Of a stretch of 64,000 bases of DNA, positions 35,401-47,400 are shown piece after piece. This DNA is from Heligmosomoides polygyrus polygyrus (lineage: Eukaryota > Nematoda > Chromadorea > Rhabditida > Heligmosomidae), in contig OX377205.1 in the NCBI GenBank assembly GCA_947396885.1, positions 64,638,969-64,702,968 on the forward strand, read 5' to 3'. The notes under the pieces were generated by a model. The model was not told where the DNA came from. It searched no databases and worked only from the letters and a program-made list of their open reading frames with translations. Position 1 is the first letter of the stretch. Each line of letters opens with the position of its first letter. The position numbers and the translations under genes are program-made.

Positions 35401-38400
35401 ACGTTCCGGGCAAGCGGCCTTATATGACGAAGACAAACCCTGGATCTAGACGGTTGGCTCGTTTCAGCGCTCGTTGGCAGATGAAGGCACGGGAAGCCCG
35501 CAGGCAGCTTAGAGAATCACAGGGGGTTTGGATCGAACTTTGAAAGATCTCTACTGGCAGTGGTGCTGCGGCGGTCATCTCTTAGCGGGTAGAGCAGGCA
35601 TACGTCTAGATTTCCAAGGCGAGGGCCAGCGAGACCTCAGCCAGCTTTTTTAGGAGAGAGTCCATTGTGTCAGTAGTGGGACGGACCCTTTGCATGTTCT
35701 GCCTGCCTGCACTTGCACAGGTCCCAGGCGAGGTTCGTCCCGGCGAATGCCGACGGAAGGGAGGGGGCATGGGAGTGTTGCGTTGTGCGGCTGGCGCTGC
35801 GCAGCGCGACGTTGGAGCCGTAATTATGGACGACCTCCAAACTTGCCTTTAATTGATTTGTTTGAACAATGATCGTCGGGGCTATTGTGAATGCGCGTGT
35901 GTCTGTGTGAATGTGAATGTGGGTGTGAGCGGTTGGTGCCAGTGTTTGCGTCGCGCAATGAATACACACACCGAGAGCAGGAGGAAGATGACGGAAGACG
36001 GCGCACAGTCGACCCCAGCGACGACGTGGACCACGTCCACGCCATCACCATCGATACCGTATTATTGCTGCTCAAGAAAGCGGCAGCGATGCCCTCGGGA
36101 AACGGCAAGGCGTCCCGGCAACTCTCCTACTCTTTCTCTTCCACTACGGGCAGCATGAGCGGCCGAGTGGAGGCACCTAGTGAGCGCTTAATCTGGCACC
36201 TGCTACAGAGCTGCCGCGTAGCCGTCGCGCTTATTACCTTAGTGTTTCCCAGTGCCATAGCACCAATAGTAGCATTTTCACAGAACCGAGAACTCCTTTT
36301 CACCGCACGACATATCCTATTAGGTACGCACAGTATTAGAAATAATTGAGAGGTACTAGATCAGAAATCTAACGCATTGTTAAAATCGTACTTACCATTA
36401 GCTAATACCTTGATAGCAATATGCGCGCACTTTTAGTTGACTCGGATTAGATTATTCCCAACGGCCAACTTCTAGCTTGACTGACGATATCTAGCAGACA
36501 GCTTCAATTTGGGGTCCTCATCAGATCAATTATCAATTAGATCTGCAGCTTATCTAGCTCCCTTCTAATCTAGAAGCGTTAGGCAGATTATCAAGTAGAC
36601 AGGGTAGGCATTATGTGTCGAAACATAAGCCATGGCTGCCAAAAATAAGGTTCAACCCCCCCCCCCCCTCATGGGTTTTATGCACATCGTAGGGTTCTCC
36701 AGCACGCCTGATATGGCAATGCAAAAAAATATCAGAGTGCTCGATTTAGAGCCGAGATTAGACATGAGAGATGAAGTGCTTCCAGAGGACAACATTCAAC
36801 CGATGAAGCGTTTTAGATAAAATGGGGATAGTAAATGTAAATGTAAGTGTTGGATGTTGGCTTCACCGACTTGAAGCAAGCTGAATGCCTTCACTTATCT
36901 TGATGCTCTCCCGATTTCGCTGAAGAATGTTATAATCGCAGAACACTCCAACGGTCAGTTTTGGAAGAACTGGAGCTATATATGCACGCAAGCCTTTGTG
37001 AAACGAGTAGGAGCTCACTTCCAAAGTGAAGCCTTCCCAGTGGTGGCTGACCACCCCTCTGGAAATTCTGGACAGCGGGGTAGAACACTTTCTTCTGTCA
37101 GCTGTGAGTTCCAGCATAGAAGCTTCGGAGAACAATGCCACAATCTACACGGCCATTCCTATTCAAGGCGGTAACCATGATAACCGCGTGTGGTGTGGAG
37201 GTTTGGTGTGTTCACCTTTGTAGATGCTTATTTATAATATTCGTGAAAAGCCCATGCAGAAGTCAAAGAGCACCAAAGAGCGTTAGTGCTTCGATGTCAT
37301 GGTAAGAACCTTCGAGTTGTAGCTCACCACCCAGTGACTGCCTCGACCCTCCTCAACGTGCCACCACCTCGAGGCCGATCCCTCCATGGAGACCCCATGC
37401 ACATTTCTGAATGTGTGGCCGTGCATGGAGGAGGTGAGTCGCGCCAGGTCGGCGGATTTGCGTCGGGGAATTGATTTCGCGGTCGCTCATTTACATGAGA
37501 ATCAACAGTACGCACGCCCTGGCTAGGACAATAGCCGGCGAGGCGGCGGCTGCAGGCGCGGCGCCGGCGCTCGCATGAGATGCGGCTGACTCATTGCAGT
37601 GATTGGCTTAAGAACTTATCTGAGTGGGAGAGCAAATACGGACTGTGCACACAGGCCGACCGACACCCGGCCGTAAATGACACCTAGATGCGCTCGAGAG
37701 AACGGCGCGTGACCGTCACGGTAGGAGTGCTCGCCAAGATAGTACGGTAATGAGCTATTCTGGTCTCGGAATAGAGGCGTGCGGCTTTTACCGTTCTTAT
37801 TAGGATGAGTCATACGTTTTGCAACATTTCTGTTTTTCTCTGGAATTCAAAGTAAACCCGCTGAAGTATTATATTTTGTTTGAAGCGATAATTTTCCCTT
37901 TTTTCCCAGTGTTTCATTTTGAGTTATGAGTCGTTAATTTTCCTTGCGTTGTTGAAAAGTTTTATTCTCTAAAACAATGACCACTCAATATTAAAAGTTT
38001 ATGATTTCATTTTCAATCAGCACAATCTCGGCAGCAACCCAGCGGTGGGGGTCAAGCACATTCAGGACGTCACCGGCAAGTTCTTCCTAACCGAATAAAT
38101 TATAGGAGATGGTATCAGAATTTCCTTTCCGCCCAGAACGGCAACAAAGACATACCGCTCCCGGGAAGACCAACTGCTGTAAACAAAGGACGCCTGTGCA
38201 AATCCATCAAGTCGGATTCTTCTGGCACCACACTACATAGGACTAACCGCTGATCTCGGCACCTCCCAGTGAACATCCGTTTTGTCGGGTGCAGAAGGAT
38301 GGAAGGTCGCCAAGATCGCCGTCGTCAGTGTCCCCATGCGCTGACGGAAACCCAAGTAACCCTAGCAAAAGTTCCGACTGCACCTCCGACTTCGGCACCG

Positions 38401-41400
38401 GTTCACGCGAGGGGCCTGGATCGAATCTTTGCCAGTGGTGAAAAGCTTTACGACAACCGCGACGCCGGAAAGCAATAGTTGGAACGCAACGAGGTGGGGG
38501 TTCTGACGTCAAACCCGGAGCTTCACCGAAAGAAAGTCCACCTGCGCGTTTGATGGATGTGTAGTGGAACAGTGCACCGAAAGCTGCTCCTCGTAGTCAA
38601 ACCACTCCAGCAAAAATTGGTGGAGAAAGAAGTCGGTACGAGTCAATGCTTCATTCACCATGACAGCAGCCGACCGCTTACGGCACTTCAGACGCTGGCA
38701 AAAATCTAAGCTTTGGGCTGCACCAAAACCAAGCAACCCCCATATACTCCGGACATTGCGCCGTGTGACCGCCATCTACTTCGGTCAATGGATCACTTCC
38801 TCCATGGTAGGCGCTTGATGAGGTCACGGCGGTAGTACACGACTTCTTCAGGTCGAAGACTACCAAATTCTACAAAGATTGAATCCACTCAATGCATGAA
38901 AAGTGGAAGACACTCATCGAAAATAATGGTAATTACTTCGTTTAAGTCAATAACTTTTCTTTTGTGGCAAAGTCTTATTTATGCTGGAAGACAAATTTCG
39001 TTGCAAAATTTATGACTCAACCTAATATTACACAAGTTTAAGCTGAACATACTTATGTAACACAGGACTTTCACTACTCCTGACCTGGTTGTCTTGAAAG
39101 CTCTGTAATCAGAAGGATATTTTCGTTGAGCGTATTCAAAACCGTCAAAACAGAAGCCGGAGCACATTCAAGGTTCGCGTCCCGTCGGGACTAAGCAAGT
39201 CTTCCAGGTTACCGGCGTCGATGAGCTGGCGTCATACTTGATTGCGAAAGATAACACATAGAATAGTTATCGACTGGACAGCTTAAGTTATTGCAGATGT
39301 CAAATATGCATTCAAATTGTGTCCACACCATTCCGCGGAAGTAGGAAGTATGGAGCAACCTCTAGGGGCCGGATCATCAACGAATAGCCCGCGGCTATAG
39401 CTGGTAGCGATACCCACGACGAAGCCTGCGTCTCTGAGTCTTGCCTTATCTATCCCTGACTCCTTTCTTATCTCTACACCGTATATCCCGCATAGCCACG
39501 GGTTAATTGTTGATGAATTCGGCCCCAGAAGAATTAACCGGTGCTGATCCTCTCAATCTTCACATTTTACTCCTTACTATACATGGTAAAATTGTAGTTT
39601 TTACGTTCGAAGATTAGAGATGCTGTCGCATGGGCTAGGTCGTCGAAGATTAGCTGGGCCGGCCATGTAATGCTCTTCGCGGATACTGCTGGACGAGAGC
39701 AATCACAGACTGGATTACGTGGGATGTCTAGAAAACACCAAGGCGCCCATTAACGCATTGGTCGGATTTCTTCGTGATGTTCCTGAACGAACGATATGAC
39801 GCTCTTCGTGTCCTTCGAACGAGGAGTATTCACTGGAGCACTCTGACACGCGACAGGGACGAATGGAAACGTCTCTCGCCGCTCTCTCTTGATCAACTCG
39901 GTGATCAATGGGACGACAGGTGATACAGGTATGAAGGTGTTTTTTTATTTCTGCGGATATTCCAGAGGCAATTTGAATGGATATTTGGTCTGTGCAATGA
40001 CTATGCAGCAGTATCTCGCCGATGGGCAAGTCAGGGTTTTATCCTTCTCAGTCAAGGCTGGTAGCAATTCATCGACTCAGGAGAGATAAAATTCTTGGTT
40101 GACCAGGGGTGGATCCCGAAACAAGAACAACGATTTGGGTGCAAACGGTAGCCGGCGCCTGGTCCGACTTCGCCACCTCGCTCCACTGTTCTTACTTAGA
40201 CAATTCAAAGCCGAAGTGAGTATATTTCTGTCACCGGAACATAAACCGCTTTTCTGTTACACACAAAAAATCTGCGGAGAAATTATGTTAGAACGTGGTC
40301 AAGCACTAATCGGCTTTCCTTTATATTATAGATAGTGAGCTTTTAAGAGCTGGTACAATACCGCTCCTAACTCGTGAACAATCGACGCTTCGCGACAGAT
40401 TTTCCGTCGCAAACCGTCGTACTCGCACAACTTTGTTCATGGCGATCCTCTTGAAATAAAACTTACACCAAACGATTCCTCACTTTAGCGCAAACCCACT
40501 GGATGGTGAAAAGTTAATGTTGTTAAAAAATGACCTAGTTGTAGACAGCTTTCTTTGGAGCGGTCGTTAATTGTTTTACGACCCCTCCGAAGTCCACGCT
40601 GGTGTTTCCTCAGGAATTTTAAAATTGTATTTGTATCGTAAAATTCGTCTTCTGCATGCTGTGGCAGTCAGAATGATAGTAGGATAAAGGATAAAGGATG
40701 GCGTTACTCAATCCCTTCTGGGATGCGCCAGCGCATTCTACTTCTACGGGATGTCGTGGAGGCGACATGAATGCGTATTTGGCCATACAATGACTTGCGG
40801 TGGCCAGCCGATGAACAAGTCAGCGCTTTACCCTTCCCAGACAAGTCTGGTACCAATTCACCGACCCCGAAGGGATGGAAGGCTTGGTTGGCCCGGGCGG
40901 GAAATCCGAACCAGGAACCTGGTATCGGGTGCACGCGACAGTCGCGCCTCCTCCGACTGCGCTACACGCGCCCTCAGAATGATAGTAAGTTTCACAAAAG
41001 TAGCTGAAACCGGATTTGTTCTGCGGCAAATACGAGAAAATTTTTCTTCACATTTTGGCCTTCATTTCGGCAGCCAGCGATTTCTCTCATATGAAACTGA
41101 CTTAAGGCCTATGTCATACCATCGCTCACCTCAAGCGAAGCCTAATGATAAGTTCACATATCGATCGCGTGAAGCGGTGAGTCGATATGGGAGTTTATGG
41201 CCTTTTTCATACCATCGCTCACCCCGAGCGACGCCTAATGATATGCTCCCATATCGACTCACCGCTTCACGCGATCGATATGGGAACTTATGGCGGAGAG
41301 TCGTTGGATACACTGCCCTCAGAAAGGGGCGGGGCAAGGGGCGCGCCGAGCACAAGATGTCCGGGTCCCTGCCTTCACATGGAGGCATCGTATTTCTAAC

Positions 41401-44400
41401 TACTTCCCTTGGCACTGCATCTCTATCCTGAACTGATTTCGTTCTTGAGACAAGAGTCAGAACCTTGTTCACCATATTTGGAACAAAAGAGTTTTCAGCT
41501 GCAGCGCCAAGGCTTTCTTCAGGTCCCACCAATGTAGAACTGACCGGAATCACCCATAGTATCCAGTTGAAGCGAAAATTTAAAGAATTTTGGTGAAATT
41601 GAAAGAATCCAGAGAGAAGAGCGACGTTCTCTTTTCCTCAACTACCTCCATAACCGAACCGACTGGAAAATGACTTCAGAGTTCCCCGAGATGCGCTTCC
41701 CAATCGTCTCCTATCAGCTGTTAGGTTTTTGGACGACGTCACGCTAATTAACGACGGTTTCGAGCGCAGCAAACTTGTCCAAATGGGGCGGCGCCGGCAA
41801 GGCGGAAAGTGGGCGGCGGACAGCACGGTGTACCGAACGACTGCCCACCGGAACTTACCATCAGGCTTCGCTCGGGGTGAGCGATGGCATGACATAGGCC
41901 TCAGGTCAGTTTCATATGAGAGAAATCGCTGGCTGCCGAAATGAAGGCCAAAATGTGAAGAAAAATTTTCTCGTATTTGCTGCAGAACAAATCCGGTTTC
42001 AGCTACTTTTGTGAAACTTACTATCATTCTGACTGCCTCAGCATGAAGAAGACGAATTTGACGATACAAATACATACAATTTTGAAAATTCCTGAGGAAA
42101 CACCAGCGTGGACTTCGGGGGGGGGGGGTCGTAAAACAATTAACGACCGCTCCAAAGAAAGCTGTCTACAACTAGGTCATTTTCTAACAACATTAACTTT
42201 TCACCATCCAGTGGATTTGCGCTGAAGTGAGGAATCGTTTGGTGTAAGTTTTATTACAAGAGGATCGCTATGAACAAACTTGTGCGAGTGCGACGGTTTG
42301 CGACGGAAAAATCTGTCGCAAAGCGTTGATTGTTCATGAATTAGGAGCGGTATTGTGCATACATCGTGGGGCAAATAACGAGCTTTAATGAAACTGGCGT
42401 GCGGACCAAAATGTTAGCTTTCAATATCCAAGCCAGATCCAAATGATAACAAAAAAACACTCAAAAGTGGTCACAAATCTTTTTCGCCGGGGAGAAAGAT
42501 ATGTAATCAACGCTTCCGTTTTCCGAAACAAGTGTCCTAATGACGGGTAGGGCTCGTGTTTGGATGGCCTAATAACATCCTTTTCCCCCATCGAACTTAA
42601 CATTGTGGTACCACCAGTTGATAGACACCTGAATTACGGTAGAGGATTTTGCATCACAACTAAAGTGTTCAGGCAGTTCATGTTATGTCGCCAAGTAACA
42701 AGGGATACGACTTCATATGTATGTATATAATGCCATCAAACGTTTCCACGATTGAGAATCTGGTGTAGAGGCCAGGCGCGACAACGGTTTCATTGGACCA
42801 AATGCACAAACCTCGTCGTCTCGGCTGAGCAGCTCCCTGATGATCTTCTGCGGCGGTCCGCCCGGCTGTTCAAGCACTGGTTTCGATGGGTCCACGTCGC
42901 CAGCACTGACGAGTTCTGCGATCTTGCTCATACGCGACTGATGGGCGACGGATCTGGAGCGATGGAGGTAGGAAAAGGAGGAAAGAGAAATAGGTGTACG
43001 GGAATAGGAAAAATGAACAGCTGCCAAGGCACCTCCTCAGGTAATGTTAGTTCGACAGCGTCGAATGGATGATATTTTTTGTCTGTGGAGGTTGTGTGAG
43101 AGAGCAGAACTCCTGTAACCTGACTGGACTACCACTGCCATGCAGCTCAATAAGGCTGTCATGAGGCGAACCTCAATCTACAGCTCCGCAGCCCCGTCGT
43201 TGAGAGATTAGGCAGGAGGATTAGGTCACAAATTTCTCCGCGATCTACATAGTAATTAAGGTAAATTGCAAACAAAAGCCCTTCTATGAGGGTGACATGA
43301 AGCGCAGTAGGCAAACTATTGGGAGAAATCAACGTGGATACGACGAGCAACTGTGACATGACTAATATATCCTGATGAAAGCCACTCTACATAAGTAACA
43401 GCTTGATATACTACTACTTCTTCTTCAGCGTTTGTCCTGCTTCGTGGCGTATTCTGGTGTCATGACGCCACCTTTCCCGATCCAGCGCTAGATCAGGGTG
43501 AACACCAGCTGGACAACAGCTTGATATACTTACATAAAACATTTTCGAAAATAGAGCACTCTCTGTGGTCAAGCTTAAAGTTTTGTCATGTGCTATCTGT
43601 TTAACAGGCATAAAAAGGTAAAAAAATAAAAGTATAAAAGAAGCAAAAGCATAAAACATGTAAAACATGTACTTTCCGCGAACCCACTGCAGTAACATCC
43701 TACGCGAAGTTGTAATAGTACTATAGCGGTAGGTAACTTTTTTCTGAAGACTATGGAGGCTTTAAACAGGTCCGATCCTGTTGTCCTCATTGTGGGATTC
43801 TCTCTAAGAGTAAAAAATTTCGCAAAATCCACGTATAGCTGCTAAATACGCAAACAGATACAATGAAGAAAGCGAAAACAGCGCCGACGTTTTGGGTTCC
43901 AATGAACAAAAATCGGCCACAGATCTTCACTCCCTTCATGAAGTGAGAGGAGCTTCTGTGCTCTATGATGTAGGATGCATTTTTGGCAAGGTACATATAC
44001 ATAAAGGGTGCAGGAGAGCTTACTCCAGAGCGCTTTAGCTTAGATGTGCCTCCACCAACCATTTCGCACCTTCAGTGCAGAAAAAAAAGAAGGAAAGAGA
44101 GCAAGTTAACAGGAGTCTTATTTTATGGTGACAAAACAAGAGGTTGTAGGATGGTCGCCCGGATACATTAATTGACTCGAAACACGGCTTCGATGTGCTC
44201 GTCGATGGTATGTTCAAGTAGAATTCGCAGCTCAACCCAAAGGGTTTGACGCACAAATGCAAAATCCCAGCATTCTCATATCTTTGGATCCTACACAGAG
44301 CTAGCACGCCTCTTCAGAAAAGAAGATTCAGGAGTTGTTGCCAAATGAATTCGTATTCCTCATAGGCCTTCTGCCCTAGACACTCCTCGATCACGTGGTG

Positions 44401-47400
44401 AGATGTTTAGGAAGGGTGCGGAACATATGTCTTACGCAGTTTCACCTGACGTTTTCAGGAACAGGTCTGATACCACATTCTGAGCCATTAGGGATCTTTG
44501 AAGGCAAATGCCAACACGTTCTGAACAGAATGAGAGGCTCAGACTGCGGACTGTTTGCCCTAGGCGCTGTCTGGTTGTGGGACCAACTCCGTGAACGAGC
44601 GAACACGGACTCCATGCTCTGCTACACGTCGTTGGCTAGTTCCATGCAAACCACGTCCCTCATTCGAACTACAGAGGGGGCTTCTGATTGGGATTGCACA
44701 TGTTCGCCTTCATGACCCATTTTTATTCCTTTCCGCAATGGAGAGTCGCTCTCTGTAGGTAAAAATAAGTGAAAAGAGGTGGAACTGGGTCCGCATTTGG
44801 CGTTGAGGTTTTCCTTCGAACGGCAAATGCCACGTCCTCGTTCGTCTGTAATGCTTCTGCATCAACTAAGGAAACACCTCAGATTTGTTGGCAATTTGCC
44901 CATCGTTCCACAGTTTCGGTGAAAATTTCCAAATCGAGTATCGTCGGAGTTCCTACCCCAGTAGTGATCTAACCCCTCCATCGAAACACAAGGACAATTA
45001 CATAGGATTGGTGAAGAACACAACGCTCAGTGCACAAATGTCTTCCCCAAGCAATTACCAAATTACACCAGAATCCAAGCACTGCTGATATTAGGAGTAG
45101 AATTACCCCCTGTTGTCCTTGAGAGAACTAGCCAGTCGCTCGCTGCCCGTCCGATGGTCTGCCAGGTTGATGAATCAGTGCTGCTAAAAAGCGTTTGATT
45201 GGGTGAGCACTGCTGTGCCGTCGGAATGCGGCTGCGATCCGGTGGCGACGCGCTGTGCCTCCGGACTGCGTTTCGCGATTTAAAAATCAGCTCTTCTGAG
45301 ACAGAGCTGGGAATCGTTAGCGCAGTTGCGACTGCGATTCGGTGATCGCAGAGAAAGTGTTGCTCTTGAAATTCTCTGAATGTTGGCTTGTTGGATCCAT
45401 ATGAATGTCCACGTCCTTTAGGAACGGATATTGATCGGACATGCTTAGACATTGCGGGTCTGAACATTTTCTCGCGAATCGCTCCCCACTGCAATGTCTG
45501 CGGCTTAGAGCCGAACATGAGTTTTCTCGAGAACGTGTCCACCATTTGTGAGAGCTCATTGCAGAGGCCAAACTTCGCGGAGCTCCTATCTGGGTGAGCG
45601 CATGCGATGGGAGGAATGGTGCCATAATTTCCTGTAGTAATGTATAACACTGCTTCTCTTCCCATTTAGAAAACGCTAACGAAACAGGCACGCACCACTG
45701 ATTCCCTGTGTCACTTACCCAATGGGTGCGGAGACTAGGTGCACACCCTACCAGGGTGAAATGAAAGTACAATGAGATAAGCACACGTTTACTATGTAGG
45801 TAGCCAACAAAAATGCGCACGACATCATGGGAACTTGGCATTAATAGCGCACTACAAAGAAACCGGGTCACGTCCTCATAGTTTCTCCGCCCTTATCGAT
45901 GAGGGATAAATGCGAGCGTACCTAAACTCTTCCTTGAGTCTCGCCACTACCGCAGCTGCGACTGGAAGTCACTTTGGACACAAGGATCTGCTTCCTGTCG
46001 ACGATGCGAGCAGAACTACTCATAATCCCTTCGGGGACGGACAGTTCAGAGAGCTTCTGACGTCAAGCAACATGGACTCCTGTAGTGCTATTCACCACGA
46101 CGTCACATGTTGTGCTCCATTGCTCCATTGTTTGGAATATTCAGGCATGCAAGCCTCCATGATTGTGAATCTATATTGAATTTTGCTGCAAAACTTAAGG
46201 GGTTCTATTTCTCCAGCAGGTGCTTCACAAGTCACGGCTCTACAGACAGAATTTAATCCAGAATATCGAGAATGTATACATGGGTACGCACAATTAGCAA
46301 CGCGCATTAACAAAGGCGAGGAGGAACTCTCGCCATGGATGGCTTGTACAGCTTCTGACGTCTGCAACTTTGCAGTGCCATTGGCCGTTACGTCACCGAT
46401 AATCACATTGTTTCCCCTGTTCAAAACAAACCTTTGATATTATTAATCAATTTCTATACGTCAGTTTTAACAATTCGGTTGAATAAACCAACAGTAGGCC
46501 ATGTTCAAAGGACCCCGCTCCACTTCTTGCAGTTCGCCATTCCACACTGGTTTGAAAAATTAAATTTTAAAGATTGAGGTGAAATGTAGTAAAACTTCAG
46601 GCTGACTTCATGAGGGATGAAGAATAAAGGTCTTGCGCTAGATAAACCGCTTCAAGATACGCCATGCACTCTATTACATAGAATGTAGAGCAGGCAGTTT
46701 TGAAATGGGTATTTGAATCATACAGCAGCTTGTGGTACACACTCGATGCACAGGCCGCACTCCTACAGTACCGGACGCGTCTTTTGAATAGACGCCGAAA
46801 AAACCGCACTTTTGCGGTTTTTGCGTCTTTTTGTTATAACTCGCCAAAATGGCACCCATTTGAAAAAGCAAGAGTATACTTGAGCTCAGGAGAACGAGCT
46901 CTATCGTTCGGTATATTGATTTCATATGAAAGATCAAAACCGGCCAAAATTGAAAACTTGCGCTCCATTGAGAAGGGCGGCAGCGGACGAGTTGTCGGCC
47001 GCAAGGCGTCGAAAACCGTTGCAGGCTCACAATTCCTCTATTTTTGAGGTTTTTTGGGAAACTGTTGGTACCGTTCGATTCGCCTCCTCGAGATCTACAC
47101 AACCGTGTATAAAGCTTCGCCAAACTACACCATTTTCGCAGTGGGTGGTCAAAAATGTCTGGAGCTGACTTTTTGCTGTTGGAGAAGCTTGTAATCCAGG
47201 ACTTGCATGTTCTCGGAGCATCTCAAGCATGGCATCAAGTGTTTTGTCGTGCCAGCAATCCCCTCAGTGTGCGCCGTGAGCAATGCATATAGGATCGAAC
47301 CTATCAATCGAGGGGGTGGGGACAGTTTGTAGAGTGAGCATTTAGGGAGTTTTATGGGAAATTCTTAGCCGCCCTACTCAGGAAATGCTGCACTTTGTCC

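Larger units (their letters stand above)
40355..42356. mobile_element. 2 kb foldback (long inverted repeat) element
   Basis: The left arm 40355-41155 and right arm 41851-42356 are inverted copies with few mismatches. The left arm is longer only because a SINE is inserted in it (40682-40973). Ends are ACAATACCGCTCCTAA and TTAGGAGCGGTATTGT. The arms share, for example, CCACTGGATGGTGAAAAGTT and CGACAGATTTTTCCGTCGCA in opposite orientation. The right arm has a run of G at 42117-42129. The spacer (41156-41850) contains a second perfect hairpin and no clear gene. No transposase was recognised. Confidence 0.85.

Noticed and set aside
40751..41431. 226-codon plus frame as a gene
   Set aside because: It runs through a SINE and the foldback arms; repeated peptide pieces such as [12 protein letters not shown] arise from the repeat.
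42117..42129. Poly-G run as a functional quadruplex
   Set aside because: A single run within a foldback arm, likely slippage; the other arm lacks it.
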